This document shows positions 45,560-56,569 of a DNA stretch of 64,000 bases, piece after piece (position 1 is the stretch's first letter; every line of letters begins with the position of its first letter). Both the position numbers and the translations under genes were made by a program. The notes below the pieces were generated by a model. The model made no database searches. It had not been told where the DNA came from and worked only from the letters and a program-made list of their open reading frames with translations. The stretch is from Chloranthus sessilifolius (taxonomy: Eukaryota > Streptophyta > Magnoliopsida > Chloranthales > Chloranthaceae): assembly GCA_021018995.1 (NCBI GenBank), contig CM037585.1, forward strand, positions 69,318,646-69,382,645, written 5' to 3'.

Positions 45560-47347
45560 CTATTACTATACCGCATACTATTCATACTGCCCTCTATCCT
45601 TCATGGAAAGCTGCTATGCTAAAGGAGATGAATACCCCTCGAGGAGAATCGTACTTGGGACATGGTTCCCCTTCATCTTGATAAGAAGATGGTGAGTTGG
45701 AAGTGGGCCTTTGGAGTAAAGCATAATCCTGATGGCACTATTGCACTGTATAAGGCCCACCTTGTTGCTCGTGATTTCACACATACCTATAGTATTGATT
45801 ATGATGCCACCTTTATTTCGTTGGAAAAGTTGATTTTTGTCAGGGTTTTCATCTCCATTGTGGCAAATCAAGATTAGCCTCTTTCCCAGTTAAATGTGAA
45901 AATTGCTTTTTTGGATAGGTATTTGACAGAGGAGATTTATGGACCCTCTTCCTGCCATCTTACTTCCGGAGGAGACAGGGAAAGTTTGTAAACTTCGATA
46001 ATTTTATGGGTTGAAACAGTCACCTAGAGCGTGGTTTCTTTGTGTCAGCAGCGTGGTTATTGATTTAAGTTTCAGAGATGCCACTTTGGCGACACAGTAT
46101 ACATTCACTCGAGGTCTACTGGTCGTACGATTCTCATTTTCTATCTGGATGATATTCTTCTCACTGGAGATGACTCTTCATTTTATCTCCCATGTGATAA
46201 GTGAGCTTGGCCTTATTATTAAAGTTAAAGTATTGGGCAATTTGAAGTATTTTTTGGGACTAAAAGTGGCTCACTATAGAAAAGAGATCTTTATCTCTCA
46301 GATATATTGTATGGAGAGCTTTTGGGGATGCATTTTTGCAAATATTGAATGAGTGGGAGGATTTAATAGGGATACTTCAGTAAATTGACTTGCCCCAAGT
46401 AATAAACCGAGTCAACGGTTTAATCTTAGGGCATTTTAGTAAAATCACCCTAAAACCTAAGTATCCTATGTTTTCTATATACATACATTTATCTCTTATA
46501 TATATAACATCCAGGCCAGGTCCGGGCTGGATTTTGAGCTTCGGATCCAAACCCGGCCCGGATTAATACAAGTCGCAGCATGTTCAACCCGGTCCTGTCG
46601 ATGGCGGGTTTACACTTAAAAATAGCCCCTATTTTCCGGGCCGGGTGTGGGCCAAAATAAGGGCCGGGCCGGCCCCTTGAGATCCCTACCCCTTACTCGA
46701 TTGGATATTACTTTGCTGCCAGCTTAGTCAGCTAGTTTATGCATGCACCTCGTACCTCTCATCTTGTTGCAGTTAGTCATATTCTTCGGTATATCAAGTC
46801 CAGCCTTAGTCGTGGGCGGGTATATCAATCATGTGGTTACTTGGGCATATCCGGATATACAGACGCCGATTAGGCAGCAGCTCGGGTACCAACTGTCTCT
46901 CTACATCAGGGTACTGTGTCTTTCTTAGAGGTAACCTTGTATTGTGGAAGAGCAAAAGGAAACCGGTTGTCTCCAAATCTAGTGCTGAAGCAGAGTATCG
47001 AACTATTATTCATGGCACTTGTTTGATCCTATGGCTTCGGTCCCTTCTATCTCAGTTGTGATTCCCTATTATTGGTTCCACTGTTCCACTTCCACACCCC
47101 TACATTGTGACAGTGAAGAAACAAAGAAGATTGTGTCTGACTCGGTGCTACATGAGCGTACCAAGCATATTGAAGTTGACGTGCATTTTGTCCGGAAAAA
47201 GTGTGGGATGGTTCACTTGAGCTTATTGGTGTTCCTTCTTATCAACAGCTTGTCAATATCCATACTAAAGCTCTTGGGCTTAGTCTTCTTCAGGATATTA
47301 CTGACAAGCTGGGCATGTTTGATGTTGTTGCTCCAGCTTGAGGGTGA
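45560..47347 (+). pseudogene. copia RT and RNase H, broken
   Basis: Linker 'HTALYPSWKAAMLKEM' (about 45590-45630). RT: 'SWKWAFGVKHNPDGTIALYKAHLVARDF' in parts, 'IDYDATF', 'LKQSPRAWF' (about 46009-46035), and 'LKYFLGLKVA' (about 46240-46270). The YVDD segment near 46140 is degraded. RNase H: 'VLWKSKRKPVVSKSSAEAEYR' (46940-47000) and 'RTKHIEVDVHFVRKK' (47155-47200), then 'KALGL' and the usual C-terminus near 47340. Frameshifts lie at about 45650, 45880, 46080, 46700 and 47050. Confidence 0.85.
46335..46692. mobile_element. insertion with GGCCGGGCC-type ends within the copia RT-RNase H region
   Basis: Interrupts the expected copia sequence between 'GC-F' and 'TRLDIT'. It contains 'caggccaggtccgggctgg' near 46513 and 'ggccgggccggcccc' near 46665, partly inverted relative to each other, with 'aacccggcccgg' and 'ttttccgggccggg' between. 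This looks like a small hAT-like non-autonomous element of the CA(G)GGGCCGGGCC kind plus flanking A/T-rich sequence. Ends and target duplication were not resolved. Confidence 0.4.
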
Positions 47348-47348
47348 G

Positions 47349-47645
47349 TGTTGGAATATGTATATGTGATTAGTAGAGTATGGGTGTGTTTGTAGTAGTA
47401 TAGTGGTGTGGCTTATGTATTGGAGGGTTGATTTGTACTTTGTCTTCTGTTCCTATAATATAAATGCTACTGGGACGTTGTCTCTCTAGGCCCTTCCCAT
47501 TACTTCTTCTCCTCTCTTCTCTTCTCTCCTCTCTAACCCTAAACCTAATATCACTCACGTGACCCCAATACCACGTTCTTAACCCTAGTACCACTAAGCT
47601 ACCCACCTCATACAAACCCTATTCTTCTTTTGAAATTGTCATCAA
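47349..47645 (+). repeat. 3' LTR of the copia element
   Basis: Starts TGTTGGAATATG directly after the purine tract 'gagggtgag'. A TATA-like 'tataatataaatgc' is at about 47454. The right end is approximate ('attgtcatca'). No second copy is in the window. Confidence 0.6.
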
Positions 47646-48550
47646 AGAAAATCTGTCATCAACTTAGAGTTTAAGATTTAAGGACCATGATCCAATGAAA
47701 CAAAAAAGATCCAGTTAAAATTTAATATTCTTATCGGGGTAGAAATCCCATGCAATCAAAATATAATATTTTCATCAGGGTAGAAATCCCATGCATCCAA
47801 CATAAGACTTTGCGGGGGGGACATGCTCCCCATCCTCAAAAACATAATCAAAGTGGAGCAACCCACTCTCGGGTGGGACATCTCCCTTCAAAAATAATAA
47901 GTGGGATGTCCCACCCTAGATCAATCTAGGCTAGGACAGCCCCCATAAAAATATTTCTTTCCTTGTTTTTGTTTAAAAGATCTTTGGATCTTGATCTTGA
48001 ATGAACATTGGAGCTTTAATCTTCTTTTCTTATTTTTCTCTTTGTCTAGGCCTGATACCTGTCTAGTCTTATTTCAATGGCCTATAGTCACTTAAAGGGA
48101 TTATAGCCTATAAGAAGTATTTATACAGAGACTCCAAAACCCTAATGAATAAAAGGTCAAGAATGAACCTGGCATATATGATGAATTAAAATCTATCGTC
48201 ACTGAAAGATATTTAAGGACTTCAATAGTTACCGCATACCTACTTGCTATCGGCTAAGTACCTGAAGCAATTTGGTACCCAAGTTGTCGGCTAACCTTAA
48301 TAAAATGACTTCACCAACGACAAATTATATTAATAAGTAAGTTTTAGGAAGTAAACATTTACTGGTAACACGTGAAGTCTTAGGAAATAAAGGCTTATTT
48401 CTAACAACTGAATTCTTATCAAGTAAAGGATTACTGCTAACAAGTGAACTGAAGAAAAAGAAGAGTTTTCAACCGAATTCTAATTCTAATGTTACGTCCT
48501 TCGTTCTTCTGATCAGTATACTTGAGGATTTTACTTTGGTTATATTTCAG
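47646..48550 (+). other. intron sequence, no gene
   Basis: A/T-rich; contains two copies of 'ggggtagaaatcccatgca' (47736-47795) about 40 bp apart. It ends in a pyrimidine-rich acceptor 'tttggttatatttcag'. Confidence 0.6.
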
Positions 48551-48789
48551 GTAATAAGTCTCATTTTGTAGTCACCTTCTCTGTTGAAGTTAGCGTCGGG
48601 ATTATAATAACCAATTTGCACGTTGGTTTGATTCCTACAACTGAACTGAAGCTACAGAGTAGCTATCAGTGGCGACCCCTTCATGCTTTTGTTAGTATTT
48701 CAAACCATTTTGTGGTCAAAGGAAAAGGAGTTAGATTCCGTGGAACACTCGAGGACTGCAACAATGCCATGCAACAGTTGGTGTATCGA
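48551..48789 (+). CDS. host gene exon: cadherin-like repeat protein, after the giant intron
   Basis: Acceptor 'tatatttcag' ending at 48550, donor 'CGA|gtgagt' at 48790, a strong plant donor. The first two bases complete the Gly codon opened at 13734, and the frame is open across all 239 bases: 'NKSHFVVTFSVEVSVGIII', 'STYQW'-like 'SSYQWRPLHAFVSISNHFVVKGKGVRFRG', 'LEDCNNAMQQLVYR'. The exon ends in phase 0. The alternating hydrophobic pattern fits the beta-strands of the same repeat family as the upstream exons. The next exon was not found before the element cluster at 49.6 kb. Confidence 0.75.
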
Positions 48790-49599
48790 GTGAGTTAAGA
48801 TTTTATTATATTGGACAATTTAAATGTTTAATGATTAGAATTCTTCTCTCTTTTTATTCAATTGTTCAGAAACTTATAACTAGCTCTTGTTTCCTGAAGG
48901 CTAACAGTTTGTGTATAGCCTTCAAATTAAAATGGTTAAAATCTTGAGCAAAATGTAATTTATAAAAAAAATCGTAGGAAGTACTTTATCACATTACTAT
49001 TTTGCATTAGTCATTACCTGCGTATTGGAAAACATACCAATTGCAAAAGAGTCTAAAAAGGTTCGATCATGGATTTTTTGGTATTATATTCACTTCTCTC
49101 ACTACGTATATGTATTTTATATCGCACTTCTTCTAAAAATGGTTGGATCATTCATTTACCAGTGTTATATTCACTTCTATCATGCTACATATATGTGTTT
49201 TATGTCACACTTCCCAACCCAAAAAACAGATATAGATTGAGAAATCTATAAAAGAGTTATGAATCACTTTGAAAAACTGGGTAAGATAATAGATCATTGT
49301 AGCTCAATAAAATTTTCAGCGTTAGGGATGGTTCTATTAAGAAGAGACCGATTCATATTCCAAGCTCTATATTTTTAATTTAAAATCTAACATCAAACAC
49401 TGACATTCACAAATGTCATTGTCCCTGAAAAGAAAATCAGCTTTTGGCTGTAAGAATCAACTTCAGTATATCCGGATCAAGTGAAGCCGGTGATAGCGCA
49501 TTAGGCCAAACTTTAAAAACATTTGACAAATCTTAAAAAACATTTGAAGTGGGCATTCCAAAAGGGATTTTTGGAAAGTTAAAAGGTAATATCAGGGAA
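48790..49599 (+). other. intron sequence, no gene
   Basis: A/T-rich. Two imperfect copies of 'ttatattcacttctctc-ctac--tatgtattttat' (about 49083-49125 and 49165-49207) are the only structure seen. No further exon of the host gene was recognised. Confidence 0.5.
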
Positions 49600-49600
49600 A

Positions 49601-49640
<40 letters not shown>

Positions 49641-50468
49641 AACGAAATCTCATTAATCTTTCTGTGTCTTTATATGGACTTCCATTTATACATGTAATGA
49701 AGATAAACATAATCTCTAAGAATATCAACAAACTTAATTTAAGATATTAATCCTAATCTTAAACTTTGGTTACACATATGCATAACTCTCTCAACAACCT
49801 TAAAGATTCTCTATTACCCTCCCGCAATTGCATGTTCCTTTGAAAAAGGTATATGCGATTGGTTAAAAGAAAATGAACCCTTAGATCTTCGCGATGATAT
49901 GGCTGAAAAACTCCTCGATCGTGCTTGTTGGTAGTCACTACTTGTCTGTGAAGTCCATCACTGTCGCATCCCGCTCATCTTGGAGTTTGTCGGAGCCGGT
50001 GGCCCACTAGATCAGGTCTGTCATGGTCTCTCCCAAAAGCAATTGAAGACGAATCATACAACACAAATCTTAAAGAGATCTTAAAGAAAGATGATGAGAT
50101 CATGAGGCTATGATGAGAGTTTATTGAAGGTATAAACTCTAAAAATTATATTAGAAAAAAAAAGAGTAGATCGATGAAGGCGTGAGCCATTAGGGCGTTG
50201 ATACCATGTAGAAAATCTAAATTAACAAAGAAAATAAGATGATTAGAAAGAGGAGAGAGGTTGCATGAGAGGCTACATTTTGAAAATCTTAATGCAATGT
50301 CATTAATATTTCTGTCTTTAAATAGACTTCCGTTTACACCTGTAACGAAGATAAACATAATCCCTAAGAATCCTAATCTTAACAAGCTTATTTTAAGATC
50401 TTAATCCTATTCTTAAACTTCGGTTACACATGTGTAACTCTCTAAACAACCTTAAACATTCACTATTA
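49600..50468 (-). mobile_element. TRIM-like miniature LTR element
   Basis: Direct repeats of about 180-260 bp: the right copy 50207-50468, and the left copy ending at 49816 with its outer part replaced by a (TA)n run (49604-49637). On the minus strand TGGTATCAACGC (rc of 50195-50206) follows the right LTR as primer site, and GCGGGAGGG precedes the left one as purine tract. The internal region is only about 390 bp and codes for nothing. LTR ends are TAATAG...TCTACA rather than TG...CA. Confidence 0.65.
49604..49637. repeat. (TA)n microsatellite
   Basis: Uninterrupted TA run of about 17 units at the outer edge of the TRIM-like element. Confidence 0.9.
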
Positions 50469-50494
50469 ATAAATTACTTTTGTTAAATTTTTAT

Positions 50495-53386
50495 GGGTTT
50501 TTGCATTTACACCCCTAAGATATGTCTTAATTACACTTTGCCCCCGTGTTTCATCTATTTATATGGGGTCCCTGCCCCTGTGTTTCACCTATTTATACTA
50601 GGGTCCCTGCTTTTGGGTTTGTTTATTACCCCCTCTAGGGACGGACTCTCCGAAAAAGTAACTTTGACTGCTTTGAATGAGATGATGGAGATTGTTTTTT
50701 GCCCAATCATTGCCCTAATACATCTTGAGATCATGGGCCTACAATCAGACAGTTTGATCTTGATTCGCATGAGACACATCTCGAGAAGTGATCCAAGAAC
50801 TATGTTTAATGTACACCCATGATCCTGTTCACTTTCTGGATTTCTGCCACGTGGAATTAAAATCTTACCGGCTGATGGTAAAGCCCATGATCCCATGATT
50901 CATTGGATAGAAGATTATGGTGAAAAATGAGCATCATCTCATTCAAAGCAGTCAAAGTTTTGTTTTATAATAGTCAACGGTTCAACCATCAATGTAGGGG
51001 TAATAAGTAAAGGAAACATAAAAGCAGAGACCGCAGTGTAAATAGGCAAAACATGTAGACATAAATAACCTAAAAACTAAAGAGGAGAAATACTCATTTA
51101 AGGTTTATTAAAGAGAGAAGAGAAGAGAAAGATAGAGACAGAGAGAGCACAATAACACTAATGGACTACATTGATTCTATTCAAGATAATCAAGTTACGT
51201 GTGATGGCCCTTTATAGAGGCAAACAAGATATTATTTTCATTCCTAACCAATGTGGGATTAATATATTGCTTACAACTTTAGCACACATCATACTTAATA
51301 TATTATCTCCAACACTCCACCTCCAGTTGAGCATCAATGAGAATGATGCTTAGGTTGCCAATTACAAGGACTCTGAACCATCCCCCCATAATATTAATAC
51401 GGCAAATATAAGACCATAAGGTCAATTAAAAAAAAGCTACATATCACAGTAGTGACAAATGCTGTAAGGCCGATAAAAGGCTGCATAGCAGCAAAGGCCT
51501 CATCATCAATTACTAGGAGGGACAATACGCGTAAAAAATTGTCACATCATCACACACATATAAATTGGCAAATAAAAGAAATGGAGGGGGAGAGACACGA
51601 ATCTTAGAGAAATGAGCAACATCCAATTGCATGTGTATGTCGGGAGCTGTAGACATAAATTTTGAGGCAATAAACACAGATTTCCAGGAAGCAATATCAC
51701 GAATCTTCAACTTGAATTTTGAGGCCTCAACTTCATAGAGTAGGCAACATTTACAGATTTTGATGCATCATCAACAGTGATCTTCACGTAGTTCAAAGTT
51801 GCACAGGTCACAAAGCACAATAATATGGATCTTAAGGCAGCAGCAGAAACAGTACACAACAAGTCTCTAGATAGCACCTTCACAAATTTCAAGAAAGCAC
51901 AGATTTCAAGCTATTATCCATGAGCTCCCTGTTCTCAAGGTAGTATCATCAACTAGAGTAGGAGTAAAGCAAGAACAAAAGGAGACAAAAGACAGCAGCA
52001 AGATAGATTCTAAGCAAATTGAGGCAGTAAGCTTGGTAATACTTCTACAGGACCCAACAAACAAAGGCCCCAAATATAAGTGCTCTTCCAGTCCAAGGGA
52101 TTCGTGTCAGCCAAAAGATACATCCATATGCAAAGGCTTGCAGAGCAAGGAACTTGCCTCAAGCTGAAAAGACGTCTCTCTCTCTCTTCTTTAGGCCTAG
52201 TATCTCTCTTACAAGCCCACTTTCTCTCGTCAATCTGACCTTGAGTGAGTTTTCACCCAATATAGAAATGCTGACAGAGCATATATGAAGTCATGAATTG
52301 CTTTTAATCTACGTCGGTGGTGAATAACATGTTGAGGACGCACTCAAGGATTTGATAAGGCAGAAAAACTTTTGCAAACCCATCTTCTAGTCTCTTTCTT
52401 TCTCTACTTCTCTATTTTTATTTTTATTTTAAATAAAGAATAAAGGAAGAAGCGTTAGGCTTATATGAAAACAAGGTGTACAGAGCCTGTTTGATGAAAT
52501 GCTTGAGAAACAATAAACCCTGTTTGGAGGGATTTGATGCTTTGACCAAGAAGAACATGCAACGGATCTTTCAAAGCAGAGATAAGATGCGGTTGTTGTT
52601 ACAAGTAAACAAGATACAAAGATTCTTTTTTTTTTTTTTTTTTAGGAGATGACAGGATACAGAGATTCTGCTGAGAAATAATGTTGAAAAATAAGATGCT
52701 AAGATGAAACTGTTGTTGCTGGGATGAAGATGACAACCACAAAAACAGAAAAATTGTTGAGAACTCACCTATTTTTAAACACAATCGACCTGGACGTGTG
52801 AGAGAACAGAGGTAATAATAATGTTATTGCTGTAACAAGATTTCACGTGACTGCTGCAGAAAATATACATCAAGATGCTGAAACACATTAAATCAATGGA
52901 TGCTCCAACAAAACAAACAACTACAAAATGAAAATAGCAATGATGCAGGAAACATGAAAAGTAAAATTAACAATAATAACCTAATGCCCTAAGAGATACA
53001 AATGTAGCAAAAAAACTAGACTAGGGAAGGCTCTCTGATACCATGTAGACATAAGTAACCTAAAAACTAAAGAGAAGAAATACCCATTTAAGGTTTATTA
53101 GAGAGAGAAGAGAAGAAGAGAAAGAGAGACAGAGAGATGGAGAGAGCACAATAACACTAATGGACTACATTGCTTCTATTCAAGATAATCAGGTTACATG
53201 TGATGACCCTTTATATGGAGGCAAACAAGACACTATTTCCATTCCTAACCAATGTGGGATTAATATATTGCCTACAACTCTAACACACACCATACTTAAT
53301 ATATTATCTCCAACAAAACACGGGGGAGCGGAGTGCAAATAAGGCATTTATCTCAAGGGGGGGGGGGGTTGTAAATGTAAAAATCC
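50495..53386. mobile_element. fold-back element with long terminal inverted repeats, split by an LTR element
   Basis: Left end GGGTTTTTGCATTTACACCC, right end inverted GGATTTTTACATTTACAACC. The similarity continues inward for more than 130 bp ('ccccgtgtttcatctattta', 'gtccctgctttt', 'tattaccccc'). Without the nested LTR element (51054-53320) it is about 625 bp. The core shares 'cttgagatcatgggc' with the element at 12696-13099. Ends of this kind are seen in Mutator-like MITEs; no clear 9-bp duplication was found. Confidence 0.75.
51054..53315 (-). mobile_element. non-autonomous LTR element with perfect target duplication
   Basis: LTRs 51054-51314 (261 bp) and 53044-53315 (272 bp), on the minus strand TGTTGGAGATAA...GTCTACA. 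AAACA flanks both sides (51049-51053 and 53316-53320). The primer site TGGTATCAGAGAGC (rc of 53030-53043) follows the right LTR and the purine tract GGAGGTGGAG precedes the left one. The 1.73-kb interior has no recognisable domain. The TGTTGG start suggests mobilisation by copia-type enzymes. Confidence 0.9.
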
Positions 53387-54369
53387 TTCTCTTTTTTACG
53401 GTCATTGGTCGACCTCATGCATGTGCATGTGGTACTCGATTGTTGGCTTGGGGTGCCATGTGGCATCCTAAATGGCAGGTGTGCACCACGTCGTACCAAG
53501 TGGTTGGGCCCCTCTAAGGGTGCACCAGTCCCCTTAGGTTTTTAGAATTTCTTTTTTTCAAATCATGTGTATGATGCTGATTTTCCACTATGAATTTTAA
53601 ACACCATTGACCATTATTTAGATGGTGATGATATAGGTTTTTTTTTTAATAGTCATTGATCGATCATGTGCATGTCAGCATGCCACTTGGCACCCGATCC
53701 TTGAGTCAGGTGCACATGGCAACCCTGAAGTCTCTCTCCCTCTCTCTCTCTCCTGTCCTTGTGCATGTTTGGGTGCCACATAGCTCCCCCCCTCTCTCTC
53801 TCTCTTTGAATATATATATATATATACCTCTATTTGCATCCATCAAAATTCTAAGGACACCAATGCGGAAAACCATTGGCCTTTGAATCAAATGAAGCGA
53901 AGCGAAGGGGGAGCTTCCCTTAACAGAAGCTCAACTATCGCTTCGCGCTTATTGGGAAGAACAAAGCAAGTAGCAATTCTTTATTCAACCTAGAAGCAAG
54001 ACATGGAGAAAATTGTGTGCGTAAAAAATGACAAAAAGTCAGACCATACAGAAAACACTGGCCAAAACCAAGGAGTAAAAGCCAAATTTATTCACCCACC
54101 TCATACTCAGGATCTTCTCCCCTGTATGGAGCCACCGTCACAGTATATGTATAGTGTTACCCGACTTGAGCACGCCGTTGTTCTTCGCAGGCCATGAGTC
54201 TTCTGGATTGATGATCGGGCGGTAAGTGCCACATCCCGTCCCTTCCCTAGGCTGTTGCAAGCAGTTCAATTCCGTAACCATGTCAGGTTCGTTAACCATC
54301 TTCTCTTGCAGCTGATAACAGTCGTCTCATACGCAGGGCAATAGAGAATTCCAAAAGTTGTAATCTCTG
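53387..54369. other. mixed non-coding region with simple repeats and an unidentified coding-like fragment
   Basis: (CT)n tracts at 53731-53765 and 53788-53808, and (TA)n at 53811-53823. Two loose copies of a 'gtcattg-tcga-c-tg-atgtgcatg' segment lie at about 53400 and 53654. Bases 53885-54000 have an organelle-like look ('gaagcgaagcgaagg', 'tatcgcttcgcgctt'). On the minus strand 54360-54110, two frames look protein-like ('LLEFSIALRMRRLLSAARED'; 'CGTYRPIINPEDSWPAKNNG'), which suggests a frameshifted pseudogene I could not identify. Confidence 0.35.
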
Positions 54370-55412
54370 TGACGGGGACGCCACATACATGGACATTGGC
54401 TACGGACCGCATCGTTTCTACCGGCGTAGAAAGAAGTGGAATGGAAATCAAAACTAGGCGAAACATGAAGTTCTGGAAATTAAAGGAGCATAGAAAAATT
54501 GATTAATCAAAATTCAATTTTGATCGATCGAAAATTGAAGGAGCATAGAAAAATCGATTGATTGAAATTCAATTTCGATTGATCGAAAATTTTCGATCGA
54601 TCGAAATTAAAATTCGATCAATCGAAATGTCAACGGCAATATTTTATGTATTCGATCGAACGATTTTCAATTTCGATCGATCGAAATCGTGTCGGGTTGT
54701 TTTAGTTGTTGTAGAAGTTGAGTTTCGAACTTTTGCTTCAAGGGTTTATTTGTCTTTATTTAATATTCGTTTTAGGGTTTTCTTTTATTATTAGACCTCC
54801 TATATAAGGTCATTAAGAAGAACATTGTAGTTAGTTGATTGATTATTGAATGCTTTTATGTTTGAGTAATCTTTGCCTGAGATGGGTTTGGAGTGAGACC
54901 AAGGGAGTGATTCCCCTATATTTTCCTTATTGTTGTTGTTGATTTGCATGGTTTGCTTATATTTGCTATCTTAATCTCTGCGTGCTTCTCTAAATCATAG
55001 CCTAATTTCTTCCTTGTGATCCCCAAAACTCTAAACCCTTTTGAAACCCTAAACCACACAAAGCCAATACCTTTTCCAAAATCATAAACCGACCTAAAAG
55101 TCATAGGCCTTTACAAACCGTAAATCCCTTTCACAATCCAATTTGGAATCCGCGAATCTACATCGGACCGAAGACGAGCACCTAATCCTAGAAAAGCTAG
55201 AGTACTATCTCTAGGCCGATCTCGCCTTGACTCTAAAGTACTTGCGCATCGGACTGGACCCTATCTGGATCTCGTGTGATCTACCCATCAGAATTCTGCA
55301 AACCCTAAGGTATCAAAGATAATTTTGCGATTAAACTTGAATTAATTTATTTAATTTCGGCAAATTCTTCATTAAATCATATTCCACATTTTAGGGTCGT
55401 TGTCCCGCTTCA
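54370..55412 (+). repeat. 5' LTR of F with TTTCGATCGATCGAAA cluster
   Basis: 1043 bp, TGACGGGGACGCC...CCCGCTTCA, followed by GTTTTGGTATCAGAG (primer site). Its U3 (54487-54690) carries repeated 'ttttgatcgatcgaaaa', 'tttcgatcgatcgaaa' and 'attcgatcaatcgaaat' palindromes instead of the GCTCGAGCGA motifs of D1/D2/C. TATATAA at about 54801-54807. Confidence 0.92.
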
Positions 55413-55544
55413 GTTTTGGTATCAGAGACAGGTTTTCTAGGTTAGGGGATCCTTGTTTGTCATATTTATTTTATTGCATTATTTTTCTTTTTGTAAGTCC
55501 ATATTACATTCCATAGTGGAACCCTAATAGACCTTGTGATCACC

Positions 55545-56566
55545 ATGGCTTCGGATGAGGTTCTTAATACTCTTAGAGCTATGCGAGAAGAATTGGGTGC
55601 GATTAATGCACGTCTGAATACCATTGAGCAAGCCCAAACATCCCTCAGAGTTGGTAATGATAGATTACGTGATCGAATCAACCAATTGGAAGCGATGGGT
55701 GGGCTGAAAAATCAGCACTAAGAGCGTGAGTGTCCGCACTTTGAACGTAATGGTCACCAAGACAACCAGAACCGTAGGGATCATCGTAGAGATGACTATG
55801 ACCCCGAAGTTCAACTCCTTAAGAACATCCGAGTTGAGATTTCGACTTTCGATGGAAGAATGAACCCTACCGTCTTCCTCGATTGGCTTTCCGACATGGA
55901 CCAACACTTTGATTGGTATGCCATGAATGACGACCATTGCGTTAGACTCGCTAAAATGAAGTTGGTTGGTCAAACTCGACTTTTTTGGCTCAATGTTGAG
56001 CGCATCAGGGTGAACGCGGGTTGTCCTCCCATTACCCGTTGGGACGACATGAAGGAACGACTTACTGAGAAGTATGTTCCTTTATGATACTACCAATGCC
56101 TCCTTGATCAGTGGCAAAATTTACGTCAAGGTGGTATGCCCGTGACCGATTACATTACCAAATTTGAAGAGTTCATAATGAGGGCAAAAGTATCGGAGAC
56201 CCTGAAATCACTCTCTAGATTCTGCACCGGATTGCGACTTGATTTGCAAAAGAAGTTGATTTCTCACCCCGTAGAAACTCTTGAAAGATGCTATGCCGTT
56301 GTGCAAGATCATGAACGGTACTTGAAAACTACAGTGGTGAAGAGGACCGAGCCACAATATAGCGGTCAACGATCCGGTGAGGGACGATTTAATCCTCCTC
56401 CCAAACCTACACAATCTGCCCCTACCAATTCTAGGTTTGAAAAGGGAAAAGGTGTAGTCGGAGAATCCTCAAGGGTTAATTCTCAAGTAAAGTGCTATAA
56501 ATGTCATGGGATGGGACACTTTGCCGCCCAATGCCCAACGAAAGAACCCCAAAAGACTCTTAATTG
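55545..56566 (+). pseudogene. F gag with zinc knuckle
   Basis: ATG 55545, 'MASDEVLNTLRAM'. A stop is at 55719-55721, but the frame then continues into 'VEISTFDGRMNPTVFLDWL'. Another stop is at 56085-56087, and a frameshift near 56200. Gag domain 55860-56320. CCHC knuckle CYKCHGMGHFAAQC at about 56491-56532. A frameshift at about 56560 separates it from the protease. Confidence 0.9.
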
Positions 56567-56569
56567 ATG

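Larger units (their letters stand above)
45013..47645 (+). mobile_element. 3' half of a Ty1/copia element
   Basis: Starts within the integrase C-terminus ('VSKGYRCY', then 'DVTFFEH'), runs through the linker, RT, RNase H and a 3' LTR. Its 5' half appears cut off by element B. A GC-rich insertion (about 46335-46692) replaces part of the RT-RNase H junction. Frames are broken throughout. Confidence 0.8.
13735..48550 (+). other. 34.8-kb host intron packed with nested transposons
   Basis: The donor GTATGT at 13735 and the acceptor 'tatatttcag' ending at 48550 bracket it. The exon before ends with one base of a codon and the exon after supplies the other two (G|GT, Gly), and the protein reads on as 'LLNFPG-NKSHFVVTFSVEV'. 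Inside are an inverted-repeat element, a coding-free LTR element, a split copia element, Ty3 elements B, D1, D2 and C, and a palindromic MITE. Without the insertions only about 2 kb of intron remains (13735-14361, 14812-14916, 17132-about 17460, 47646-48550). Whether it is spliced out correctly cannot be told from DNA. Confidence 0.7.

Noticed and set aside
54110-54360. A later exon of the cadherin-like host gene
   Set aside because: The plus strand has no open frame with splice borders matching phase 0, and the coding-like frames are on the minus strand.
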